Shown: positions 34,642 to 42,727 of the stretch, piece by piece
How positions within the stretch are numbered: position 1 is the stretch's first letter
Layout of the letters: the number at the start of each line of letters is the position of its first letter
Assembly (NCBI RefSeq): GCF_001718835.1
Contig: NZ_CP013443.1
Coordinates: 2,542,001-2,606,000, forward strand
DNA: 64,000 nt
DNA from: Burkholderia cepacia
GTDB taxonomy: Bacteria; Pseudomonadota; Gammaproteobacteria; Burkholderiales; Burkholderiaceae
Direction: 5' to 3'
Notes under the pieces: model-generated
The model's database searches: none
What the model saw: the letters and a program-made list of their open reading frames with translations, nothing else
Told to the model about the DNA's origin: nothing
Translations under genes and position numbers: made by a program

Positions 34642-35337
34642 TCAGAAATGCCCGGTGAAGCGATAACGGCTGCCGGGATGCCACAGATTCGCCACCGAGG
34701 CGACGACGCCCTGCGACCAGGTGCGCCGATGTAAAACCAGACACGGCTCGACGTCGTCCATCCGCAGCTGCTCGCGCCGCTCCGGCGCCGGGGCCGCCGC
34801 TTCGATCCGGTACTCGACGCGCTGCAGCGGAGCCGCGCGCATCAGGTACAGGTTCGGCGTCGTGTTCGTGAAATCCTGCTCGGCGTAATCCGGCGCGACC
34901 GCCGGATTCACCCACCGCTCTTCGAGCTGCACCGGCTCGTCGTTCTCGAAATGCAGCACCTGCGAATGAAACAGCGTCGTGCGCACGGCCACCTGCATCT
35001 CGTCGGCGAGCACCTCGTCGGCGCGGATCGTGTCGAGGCCGAGCACGCTCGCGCGATACGCATGCCCGCGCGCGCCGACCTCCTCCGAGATGCTGCGGAT
35101 CGCCACCAGCGTCGACTCGTACTTCGGCCGCGCGACGTAGGTGCCCGCGCCCTTCATGCGCGTGAGCACCTGCTCGGCCGTCAGCTCGCGCAGCGCGCGG
35201 TTGACGGTCATGCGCGCCACCTTGAACTCGCGCGCCAGCTCGTTCTCGGACGGCACCTGGTCGCCCTCTTCCCACTCGCCTGCGTGGATGCGGGCCAGGA
35301 TGAAATCCTTGATCTCCTGGTAGACCGGCGCGCTCAT
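34642..35337 (-). CDS. hutC: Histidine utilisation repressor HutC (GntR/HutC family)
   Basis: A 231-residue GntR-family repressor with an N-terminal winged HTH (residues 5-70, VPSENELAREFKVARMTVNRAL) and a C-terminal UTRA effector domain expected to bind urocanate. It lies second in the operon, 4 bp after hutH. The two TTGTCTAGACAA-type palindromes in front of hutH are the expected binding sites, so the operon is probably self-regulated and induced by urocanate. Confidence 0.93.
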   Translation of the reverse strand: MSAPVYQEIKDFILARIHAGEWEEGDQVPSENELAREFKVARMTVNRALRELTAEQVLTRMKGAGTYVARPKYESTLVAIRSISEEVGARGHAYRASVLGLDTIRADEVLADEMQVAVRTTLFHSQVLHFENDEPVQLEERWVNPAVAPDYAEQDFTNTTPNLYLMRAAPLQRVEYRIEAAAPAPERREQLRMDDVEPCLVLHRRTWSQGVVASVANLWHPGSRYRFTGHF

Positions 35338-35341
35338 GGGC

Positions 35342-36865
35342 TTACTGTTCCGACGCGAACGAGAACGGCGCGACCTTCGCGAACGCACGCTCGCCGACCA
35401 GCTTCGCGATCACCGCGATGTCCGGTGCGAAGTAGTGGTCGAGCTCGTAGTGCGCGACCTTGGCGCGGATCGTTTCCATCACCGGCGCGAGCTTCGGGCT
35501 CGTGTGGTACGGCGCGCGCAGGTCGACGCCTTGCGCGGCGGCCAGCAGTTCGATCGCGAGGATGTGCTTCGTGTTGTCCGCGATGTCGGCGAGCTTGCGC
35601 GCGGCGAACGTCGCCATCGACACGTGGTCTTCCTGGTTCGCCGAGGTCGGCAGCGAGTCGACCGACGCCGGGTGCGCGAGCGTCTTGTTTTCCGATGCGA
35701 GGGCGGCTGCCGTCACGTGGGCGATCATGAAGCCCGAGTTCACGCCGCCGTCCTTCACCAGGAACGGGGGCAGGCCCGACAGCGTCGCGTCGATCAGCAG
35801 CGCGATGCGGCGTTCGGCCAGCGCGCCGATTTCCGAGGCGGCCAGCGCGAGGTTGTCGGCCGCGAACGCGACGGGCTCGGCGTGGAAGTTGCCGCCCGAC
35901 AGCACTTCGCCGGTGTCCGGGAAGATCAGCGGGTTGTCCGACACGGCGTTCGCTTCGACGAGCAGCACGTCGGCCGCGTGGCGCATCTGGTCCAGGCACG
36001 CGCCCATCACCTGCGGCTGGCAGCGCAGGCTGTACGGATCCTGCACCTTGTCGCAGTCGCGGTGCGACTGGTTGATCGGCGAGCCTTCGAGCAGGTCGCG
36101 ATACGACGCGGCCGCGTCGATCTGGCCTTGATGGCCGCGCAGTTCATGAATGCGTGCGTCGAACGGCTTCACCGAACCGGCTGCCGCGTCGACCGACAGC
36201 GCGCCCGCGACGAGCGCGGTGCGGTACAGGTCTTCGATCGCGAACATGTTGTCGAGCGCCAGCGCGGTGGATGCCTGCGTGCCGTTCAGCAGCGCGAGGC
36301 CTTCCTTCGCCTGCAGCGTCAGCGGCGCGAGGCCCGCGACGCGCAGGCCGTCGAGCGCGCTCGCGCGCTCGCCGCGGATGAACACTTCGCCGACGCCCAG
36401 CAGCACGGCCGACATGTGCGCGAGCGGCGCGAGGTCGCCCGATGCGCCGACCGAGCCCTTCACCGGGATCAGCGGCAGCACGTCCGCGTTGAACAGCTTG
36501 ATCAGCGCGTCCATCACTTCGCGGCGGATGCCCGAGTGGCCGCGGCCGAGGCTCGACAGCTTCAGCGCCATCAGCAGGCGCACCGACGAACGTGCCATCG
36601 GCTCGCCGACACCGACCGCGTGCGACAGCACGAGGTTCTTCTGCAGCAGTTCGAGCTGGTCGTGCGGGATGTGCGTGCTCGCCAGGCGGCCGAAGCCCGT
36701 GTTGATGCCGTACGCCGGCTCGCCCTTCGCGGCGATGTCGGCGACGGCCTTCGCGCCGGCGTCGATCTTCGCGAAGCTGGCCGGATCGAGCGCCAGCTGC
36801 ACGGATTCGCGTGCGATCTTGCGCAGTTGCGGGAGGGTCAGGTGGCCGGGGGTCAACGTAATCAT
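35342..36865 (-). CDS. hutH: Histidine ammonia-lyase HutH
   Basis: Deaminates histidine to urocanate, the first step. The MIO cofactor forms from A141-S142-G143 in the GSVGASGDLAPLAH context. The 507-residue length is typical. It is first in hutHCUDIFG. The promoter just upstream has its -35 inside a HutC-type palindrome. Confidence 0.97.
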   Translation of the reverse strand: MITLTPGHLTLPQLRKIARESVQLALDPASFAKIDAGAKAVADIAAKGEPAYGINTGFGRLASTHIPHDQLELLQKNLVLSHAVGVGEPMARSSVRLLMALKLSSLGRGHSGIRREVMDALIKLFNADVLPLIPVKGSVGASGDLAPLAHMSAVLLGVGEVFIRGERASALDGLRVAGLAPLTLQAKEGLALLNGTQASTALALDNMFAIEDLYRTALVAGALSVDAAAGSVKPFDARIHELRGHQGQIDAAASYRDLLEGSPINQSHRDCDKVQDPYSLRCQPQVMGACLDQMRHAADVLLVEANAVSDNPLIFPDTGEVLSGGNFHAEPVAFAADNLALAASEIGALAERRIALLIDATLSGLPPFLVKDGGVNSGFMIAHVTAAALASENKTLAHPASVDSLPTSANQEDHVSMATFAARKLADIADNTKHILAIELLAAAQGVDLRAPYHTSPKLAPVMETIRAKVAHYELDHYFAPDIAVIAKLVGERAFAKVAPFSFASEQ

Positions 36866-36876
36866 GTGAGCAATCC

Positions 36877-36888
36877 TGTCTAGACAAG
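36877..36888. promoter_or_regulatory. HutC-type operator, proximal
   Basis: TGTCTAGACA is a perfect 10-bp palindrome 12 bp upstream of the hutH ATG, where bound repressor would block initiation or early elongation. Confidence 0.75.
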
Positions 36889-36903
36889 TTCGGAGTGGTT
36901 TGA

Positions 36904-36932
36904 AGTGTAGCCACCTGAACTTGTCTAGACAA
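36904..36932 (-). promoter_or_regulatory. hutH promoter
   Basis: Minus strand TTGTCT (-35, 36927-36932) and TACACT (-10, 36904-36909) are separated by exactly 17 bp. The -35 box is half of the distal HutC palindrome. Confidence 0.7.
36921..36932. promoter_or_regulatory. HutC-type operator, distal
   Basis: TTGTCTAGACAA is a perfect 12-bp palindrome centred 45 bp from the proximal copy. It overlaps the -35 of hutH and lies in the region shared with the divergent binding-protein gene. Confidence 0.75.
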
Positions 36933-37034
36933 CCCGTTTTTCACCGATTTCGACTTGGGAGTTTCCCTGATGCCCGGAATGGTCCGCAGGCCGGCGCACG
37001 CTGGGTCGGTATTTATCACATGTTGCGATTATTT

Positions 37035-37063
37035 TTGTCTTGGCAACATACGATTCATATCAT
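37035..37063 (+). promoter_or_regulatory. Predicted promoter of the amino-acid binding protein gene
   Basis: TTGTCT (37035-37040) and TATCAT (37058-37063) are separated by 17 bp and lie about 20 bp before the ATG at 37083. Confidence 0.45.
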
Positions 37064-37082
37064 CCGCCGCGGAGAGACCGCC

Positions 37083-38027
37083 ATGAACACCCCGTCCCGT
37101 TCGTCTCCTTTGTCCGCTTTGTCCGTTATCACCGCCCTGCTCGCCCGCTGCACGTTCGCCGCCGCCTGCGCCGCGGCCTGCGCGCCGCTCGCCGCGGAGC
37201 CGCTCTCCGGCACGCTCGAGAAGATCCGGCAAAGCAACCTGATCTCGATCGGCCACCGCGAAACGTCGGTGCCGTTCTCCTACGTCGACGCGAACGGCAA
37301 GGTCATCGGCTTCTCGCAGGACCTGTGCGACCGCGTGATCGCCGCCGTGAAGGCGCGCATCGGCAAGCCCGACCTGCAGGTGCGCTTCATCCCCGTCACG
37401 TCGCAGAACCGCATCCCGCTCGTGCAGAACGGCACCGTCGATCTCGAATGCGGTGTCACCACGAACCTCGCCGCGCGTCACGCGCAGGTCGCGTTCTCGA
37501 CCACCTTCTTCGTCGCGACGACGCGCCTGCTCACGCGCACGAGCTCGGGCATCCGCGACTTCCCCGACCTCGCCGGCAAGACGGTCGTGACGAACCAGGG
37601 CACGACGTCCGAGCGCCTGCTGCGCAGGATGAACGAGGAAAAGAAGATGAACATGCAGATCATCAGCGCGAAGGACTACGGCGAAGGACGCCTCACGCTC
37701 GAATCGGGCCGCGCGGCCGCGTACATGATGGACGACGTGCTGCTCGCGGGCGTGCGCCAGCTCGCCGCGAAGCCGGCCGACTGGCAGATCGTCGGCACGC
37801 CGCAGTCGTCGGAGGCCTACGGATTCATGCTGCGCAAGGACGATCCGCAGTTCAAGGCGCTCGTCGACGGCGTGCTCGTGCAGTCGATGAAGCGCGGCGA
37901 GATCGATGCGCTGTACGACAAGTGGTTCATGAAGCCGGTGCCGCCGAAGGGGCTCGCGTTCGACTTCCCGATGAGCGACGTGATCAGGGCGCGCTACGCG
38001 GCACCGAACGACGCACCGCTCGAATGA
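37083..38027 (+). CDS. Amino-acid ABC transporter periplasmic binding protein (GltI-like)
   Basis: A 314-residue periplasmic solute-binding protein of family 3. A signal peptide (residues 1-38) precedes LEKIRQSNLISIGHRETSVPFSYVDANG, close to glutamate/aspartate-binding GltI. The ligand-site arginine/aspartate segments (GVTTN, MMDDVLL) are in place. No permease or ATPase genes follow, so it must work with components encoded elsewhere. It is divergent from hutH and shares the operator region, which suggests a role in uptake linked to histidine use, perhaps of glutamate. A GGAGA lies eight bases before the ATG. Confidence 0.9.
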   Translation: MNTPSRSSPLSALSVITALLARCTFAAACAAACAPLAAEPLSGTLEKIRQSNLISIGHRETSVPFSYVDANGKVIGFSQDLCDRVIAAVKARIGKPDLQVRFIPVTSQNRIPLVQNGTVDLECGVTTNLAARHAQVAFSTTFFVATTRLLTRTSSGIRDFPDLAGKTVVTNQGTTSERLLRRMNEEKKMNMQIISAKDYGEGRLTLESGRAAAYMMDDVLLAGVRQLAAKPADWQIVGTPQSSEAYGFMLRKDDPQFKALVDGVLVQSMKRGEIDALYDKWFMKPVPPKGLAFDFPMSDVIRARYAAPNDAPLE

Positions 38028-38034
38028 GCGGCGC

Positions 38035-38808
38035 TCACGCACGCGTCCACGCGATGCACGCCGCGTAGCCGGGTGCCGCGTCGAGCCACGCCGCGTCGAA
38101 CGCCGCGACGCCGGCGGCGGGCGCGGCGGGCGAGACGACCTCCACCGCCGGCGTCGCCGCATCGCGCGGCGGCACGACCGCGAACGCCCGCAACCCGCCG
38201 ACGATGCCGGTGCCGAGTGCCTTGAGCAGCGCTTCCTTCGCCGCCCACACGCGCATGAACGCCGCCGCGCGCGCGGTGTCCGGCAGCGCGTCGAGATAGG
38301 CGGCTTCGCCGGGCGCGCAGACTTCGCGTGTCAGCGCGCGCCAGTCGGCCGCGCGGTCGCAGCACTCGATATCGACGCCGACGCGGCCCGCGGGCACCCA
38401 CGCGAGCAACGCATGATCGCCCGCATGCGACACGTTGAAATCGAGCGACGGATGATGCGGGTGATGTGCGGGATCGAGCGCCGGGCGGCCGGCTTCGCCG
38501 ACGACGAGCGCCACCGCGTGCGGCGCGATGCCGAGCTGCGCGCCGAGCACGTCGCGCAGCGCGACGCGCGTGCCCGCGCTGCGCACCGCGTCCTGCGAAC
38601 GCAGAAAGCGGCCCGCCCGTGCGCGTTCGGCGTCGCTCAACGCCGCATACGCGGGCGACACGAGCGGCACCTGCCAGTCGAAATCGACGCGCACGACCTG
38701 CACGCCCGCGCGGCGCGCGGCCGCCGGCACGTGGAGCGGATGCGCACGATAGGCACGATGCGCGGCGTGCGCGTCGCAGGCGGAATCGGGAGCGGACGGG
38801 AGGGTCAT
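38035..38808 (-). CDS. 4'-phosphopantetheinyl transferase superfamily protein (Sfp type)
   Basis: Transfers phosphopantetheine from CoA to carrier-protein serines. The 257-residue Sfp-like protein has VGVDIE and WAAKEALLKALGTG, which supply the magnesium-binding Asp/Glu/Glu set, plus LDFNVSHAG. The Sfp type usually activates polyketide, peptide-synthetase or lysine-pathway carriers. It converges on the binding-protein gene 7 bp away. The start overlaps the stop of a small upstream frame by 4 bp. Confidence 0.9.
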   Translation of the reverse strand: MTLPSAPDSACDAHAAHRAYRAHPLHVPAAARRAGVQVVRVDFDWQVPLVSPAYAALSDAERARAGRFLRSQDAVRSAGTRVALRDVLGAQLGIAPHAVALVVGEAGRPALDPAHHPHHPSLDFNVSHAGDHALLAWVPAGRVGVDIECCDRAADWRALTREVCAPGEAAYLDALPDTARAAAFMRVWAAKEALLKALGTGIVGGLRAFAVVPPRDAATPAVEVVSPAAPAAGVAAFDAAWLDAAPGYAACIAWTRA

Positions 38809-38990
38809 CGACGCGGGACCGGCAGGACGAAAGGTCCGATGTTAATCGATCGCCGTGCGCGCGGCGCGGTTCCGCCGCGCACGACCGTGCCCGCCGGCGC
38901 ATGCCGCGCCCGCGCCGCCGCGTGGCGCGCATGGACGACGCCCGGCGCATCGGCCGGCAGCGCGCCGGCCGTCCCGTTCGAATTCGTCAT
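38805..38990 (-). CDS. Possible small protein translationally coupled to the phosphopantetheinyl transferase
   Basis: A 61-residue frame (MTNSNGTAGALPADAP start) ending in an ATGA overlap with the transferase start. GAGGTGA lies four bases upstream of its ATG, a good ribosome site. Codon third positions are GC-rich. It is rich in Ala, Arg and Pro and has no recognised domain, so it may be a leader peptide, a small protein or chance. Confidence 0.35.
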   Translation of the reverse strand: MTNSNGTAGALPADAPGVVHARHAAARARHAPAGTVVRGGTAPRARRSINIGPFVLPVPRR

Positions 38991-39071
38991 CGAGTCACCT
39001 CGCCCCGGCCGAACTTGACGCATCGCGCAAACTCGACCAATCTTGCTGCTCCGTTCGCATGAGTCACGCGC

Positions 39072-40013
39072 ATGTCAACGCCGCTCGTCCGTCTCCCGTC
39101 GCTCGACCTCGTCCGCGGTTTCGTCGCCGTCGGCCGCCGCATGAGCATCACGCTCGCCGCGCAGGACCTGTGCGTCACGCAATCGGCGGTCAGCCGCCAG
39201 GTGCACGCGCTCGAAGCGCATCTCGGCGTCGCGCTGCTGCAGCGCGGCTACCGGAAGATCGCGTTCACGCCGGAAGGCGAGCGCCTGTTTCGCGTCGCCG
39301 ATGCGGCACTGCACGGCCTGCAGGACACCGTCGCATCGCTCGCCGCCACACGCGAGCGCCAGCCCGTCACGATCACCGCGAGCATCGGCGTCACCGCGCT
39401 GTGGTTGCTGCCGCGGCTCGGGCGGCTGCAGGCGCGCCTGCCGGAGATCGACCTGCGCGTCGCCGCGAACGACAAGGTACTCGATTTGCGCGCCGAAGGC
39501 ATCGACCTCGGCATCCGCTATTGCCCGCGCGACCGCGCGCCGGCCGGTGCGCTGCACCTGTTCGACGAGATCGTCGTGCCGGTCGCGCACCCGGCGCATG
39601 CGGCGCGGCCGATCGCGGATGCCGCCGCGCTCGCGGGCCACGTCCTGCTCGAATTCGACGGGCCGCCGCAGCCGCAATTGCAATGGCGCACGCACCTGCT
39701 CGCGGCCGGGCTCGGCGACGCACGCCCCAAAGGCGTGCTGCGCTTCAACCAGTACGACCAGGTGATCCAGGCCGCGATCGCGGGCCAGGGCGTCGCGCTC
39801 GGGCGGCTCGCGCTCGTCGCGCCGATGCTCGCGGACGGGCGGCTCGCGGTGCTCGGGCCGCACCGGCCCGCCCCGCAGAACGGCTACGCGTACTGGCTGT
39901 TCCAGCACGATCCGGCACCGCGCCGCGAAGTCGCCGAGGTACGCGACTGGATGCTCGCCGAAGCAGCCGAATGCGACGCGGCCGTGCGTGCGCAGGCTGC
40001 CGTGCAGGGGTAA
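39072..40013 (+). CDS. LysR-family transcriptional regulator (GcvA-like)
   Basis: A 313-residue LysR regulator of the GcvA-like subgroup. The HTH spans residues 5-65 (LDLVRGFVAVGRRMSITLAAQDLCVTQ then SAVSRQVHALEAHLG) and the effector domain residues 92-300. It is divergent from the phosphopantetheinyl transferase unit and converges with the DHH gene. It may control the divergent genes, but no operator is obvious. Confidence 0.9.
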   Translation: MSTPLVRLPSLDLVRGFVAVGRRMSITLAAQDLCVTQSAVSRQVHALEAHLGVALLQRGYRKIAFTPEGERLFRVADAALHGLQDTVASLAATRERQPVTITASIGVTALWLLPRLGRLQARLPEIDLRVAANDKVLDLRAEGIDLGIRYCPRDRAPAGALHLFDEIVVPVAHPAHAARPIADAAALAGHVLLEFDGPPQPQLQWRTHLLAAGLGDARPKGVLRFNQYDQVIQAAIAGQGVALGRLALVAPMLADGRLAVLGPHRPAPQNGYAYWLFQHDPAPRREVAEVRDWMLAEAAECDAAVRAQAAVQG

Positions 40014-40047
40014 CGCTCACCTGCGTGCGGCCGAACGCGACGCGACG

Positions 40048-41028
40048 TCAGTCCAGCCGGAACGCCGCCTCGAACCGCTCGGCGAACGCGTCGAACTCCG
40101 TTTCCGGCAGATGATTGATGCCGCCCGCGCGCTTGCGCCCGCCGCCGGTCGGAAAACCGCGACAGAACTCGTCGGCGCCGAGCGGCCGGCCTTCGGGCAC
40201 GCGCACGCTGACGACGAGCCCGCCGTCCGCGCGCGGCGACAGCACCGCGAGCGCCGCATGCGGCGCGTTGCGCATCCGCTCGTTCGCGAGCATGCCCGTC
40301 GCGCGCCGCGCCCACGGATAATCGGGCATCCGGACCAGCGTCGCACCGGGCACCTCGCGCAGCGGCGCGAGCGCGCACGCCCGAGCCATGTCGTCGCGGT
40401 AGCCGTCGCGCAGTGCGGCAAACACGGCCGTCTCGCGCACGAACTCGAGCGGGTCGACGCATGGCAGCATCGCGTCTGCGAGTGCCGCCGGGTCGAAATG
40501 CAGATCGCCGACACATTCGCCGTACGCGTTGTAGTTCAGGTAGAGCCCCAGTTCGGCGAGCGTGCGCGCATGCGCCGCGTCGATCCCGTGCTCGCGCGCG
40601 AGCGCGTCGCCGAGCGCCGGCAGTTCGTCGCCGAATGCCGCGACGATCGCCCAGCGCACGTGCCGGCCGCCGAGATAACGGTTCACGATCGCGCTCGTGC
40701 AGACGTCGGCCGCCGTGTCGATATGTGCTTCGAAGCGCGGATCGTCGGGCAGTTCACCCGCGAAGTGATGATCGAAATAGCGGACCGTCGCGCCGTCGCG
40801 CAGCAGCCGCGCGCAGGCATCGCGATTCTGGTCGTGCGACACGTCGAGCACGGTGACGATGTCGCCCGCGCGCGCGTCGACCCGCGCCAGCAGGCGCACG
40901 TCGCGCTTCACACCGGTCACGAGCGTGCCGCGCACGCCCTCCGCGAGCCGCAGTTGCTGAAGCGCGCACAGGCCGTCCGCGTCGCCGTTGAAGGCGAAAA
41001 AGTGGCGTCCGCCGTCGAGTCCCTGCAT
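40048..41028 (-). CDS. DHH-family phosphoesterase-like protein
   Basis: A 326-residue protein of the DHH superfamily (RecJ/NrnA/polyphosphatase-like). The metal-binding motifs are FNGDADGLCA (D16, D18), VLDVSHDQN and YFDHHF, and the C-terminal GGGRKRAGGI corresponds to the DHHA1 motif. These enzymes cleave short oligonucleotides, cyclic dinucleotides or polyphosphate; the substrate cannot be assigned. The ATG at 41028 is chosen because the conserved region starts at residue 9. Confidence 0.8.
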   Translation of the reverse strand: MQGLDGGRHFFAFNGDADGLCALQQLRLAEGVRGTLVTGVKRDVRLLARVDARAGDIVTVLDVSHDQNRDACARLLRDGATVRYFDHHFAGELPDDPRFEAHIDTAADVCTSAIVNRYLGGRHVRWAIVAAFGDELPALGDALAREHGIDAAHARTLAELGLYLNYNAYGECVGDLHFDPAALADAMLPCVDPLEFVRETAVFAALRDGYRDDMARACALAPLREVPGATLVRMPDYPWARRATGMLANERMRNAPHAALAVLSPRADGGLVVSVRVPEGRPLGADEFCRGFPTGGGRKRAGGINHLPETEFDAFAERFEAAFRLD

Positions 41029-41359
41029 CGTCCGTTTCCCTGTTCTGCAACGCGGCATGGCGCTGGAGCCGCTGCCGGTCGCGTCGATCACCCGATATTT
41101 TGACGCGACGGCGAGCGCGGCCGTCAATACCGCGCCGCAGGTGCAGCGGCAATCCGGTGCCGACACGCCAACCATGTCATACGTCATCAGATATCAAATC
41201 CACGCTTCCAAGCCGGCTCGAATCCAGAAATCCGCAACTTCTCGGGTAAACCCGCGACCCCGGCGAGCGTGCCCGCGCGTACCATGTCATACGACGACAT
41301 ACTACACGGCCTCGCCGCGCCGGCGTCCGAAACGCCTGCCGCCCCGACCGGAGACACGC
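41029..41359. other. Regulatory region upstream of the MFS-lactonase operon, with spaced repeats
   Basis: About 330 bp without a gene. The 13-mer ACCATGTCATACG occurs at 41171-41183 and again at 41281-41293, exactly 110 bp apart. The second copy continues into a dyad (ATGTC, seven bases, GACAT at 41283-41299). This looks like operator DNA for a regulator that may loop between two sites. Confidence 0.5.
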
Positions 41360-42727
41360 TTGAACCCGCCCTCGCCCGCCCTGCCCGGACGCGACCCGCT
41401 CGCGTCCGCCGTCTCGAAAGTGAAGTGGCATGTGCTGCCGCTCGTGCTGATCATGTTCATCGCGAACTACATCGACCGCGTGAACGTCGGCTTCGTCGAT
41501 CGCCACCTCGAAGCGTCGATCGGCATCGGCGCGGCCGCGTACGGCCTCGGTGCCGGGTTGTTCTTCGTCGGCTACGCGCTGTTCGAGGTGCCGTCGAACC
41601 TGCTGATGCAGCGCTACGGCGCCCGCGTGTGGCTCGCGCGGATCATGGCGACGTGGGGCATCGTCGCGGCCGCGATGGCGTTCGTGTGGAACGACACGTC
41701 GTTCTACGCGCTGCGCTTCCTGCTCGGCGCGGCCGAGGCCGGCTTCTTCCCCGGCGTCGTGCTGTACCTGTCGCAATGGCTGCCGCCGCAGGAGCGCGGC
41801 AAGGCGATGGCGATCTTCCTCGGCGGCTCCGCGTTCGCGTCGGTGCTGTCCGGGCCCGTCACCGGTGCGCTACTGTCGATCCGCGGCTTCGGTCTCGAAG
41901 GCTGGCAATGGATGTTCCTGATCGAAGGGCTGTTCTCGGTCGCGCTGTGCGGCGCGAGCTGGCTGCTGCTGAAATCGCACATCCGCGACGCGACGTGGCT
42001 CACCGCCGACGAACGCACGGCGCTGCAGAACGCGCTCGACGAGGAACGCGCGACGCGCGACGTCCGTTCGAACGTGCCGGTGCGCGCCACCGCGCTGCTG
42101 CGCGATCCGCAGATCATGCTGTTCTGCTTCCTGTATTTCTCGATCCAGCTGACGATCTACGCGGCCACCTTCTGGCTGCCGACGATCATCCGCAAGATGG
42201 GCGGCCTCACCGATTTCCAGGTCGGCCTGTACAACACGATTCCGTGGATGATCGCGATCGGCGCGATGTACGGCTTCGCGGTGCTGTCGTCGAAATGGAA
42301 GCATCCGCAGCGCTGGCTCGCGTTCGCGCTCGTGCTCGCCGCGTGCGGGCTGTTCGCGTCGACGTCGCACGATCCGGTCTGGTCGTTCGCGTCGATCTGC
42401 TTCGCCGCGCTCGGTTTCAAGGCCGCGTCGTCGCTGTTCTGGCCGATCCCGCAGGGCTATCTGGACACGCGCGTGGCCGCGGCCGTGATCGCGCTGATCA
42501 ACTCGGTCGGCAACCTCGGCGGCTTCGTCGCGCCGACGGCGTTCGGCTATCTGAAGCAACATACGGGTTCGATCACGGGCGGGCTGTATGCGCTCGCGAT
42601 CGCTTCGCTCGTCGCCGCCGTGGCCGCGCTGTTCGCGCGCACGCATCGGCGCAGCGATCCGCCGCGCGGCCTGCCGGCCGACGAACCGCTCACGTCCTCC
42701 ACGATGCTCCGCCATGCCGAACACTGA
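41360..42727 (+). CDS. MFS transporter, anion:cation symporter (ACS) family
   Basis: A 455-residue inner-membrane carrier with twelve membrane segments. The N-terminal ANYIDRVNVGFV of the first segment and GAAEAGFFPGVVLYLSQWLP in segment 4 are ACS-family signatures; members carry sugar acids, phthalate-type acids or tartrate. There is no usable ATG, and a TTG at 41360 with GGAG six bases upstream fits. It overlaps the lactonase gene by 14 bp, suggesting uptake and lactone handling of a sugar acid. Confidence 0.88.
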   Translation: MNPPSPALPGRDPLASAVSKVKWHVLPLVLIMFIANYIDRVNVGFVDRHLEASIGIGAAAYGLGAGLFFVGYALFEVPSNLLMQRYGARVWLARIMATWGIVAAAMAFVWNDTSFYALRFLLGAAEAGFFPGVVLYLSQWLPPQERGKAMAIFLGGSAFASVLSGPVTGALLSIRGFGLEGWQWMFLIEGLFSVALCGASWLLLKSHIRDATWLTADERTALQNALDEERATRDVRSNVPVRATALLRDPQIMLFCFLYFSIQLTIYAATFWLPTIIRKMGGLTDFQVGLYNTIPWMIAIGAMYGFAVLSSKWKHPQRWLAFALVLAACGLFASTSHDPVWSFASICFAALGFKAASSLFWPIPQGYLDTRVAAAVIALINSVGNLGGFVAPTAFGYLKQHTGSITGGLYALAIASLVAAVAALFARTHRRSDPPRGLPADEPLTSSTMLRHAEH

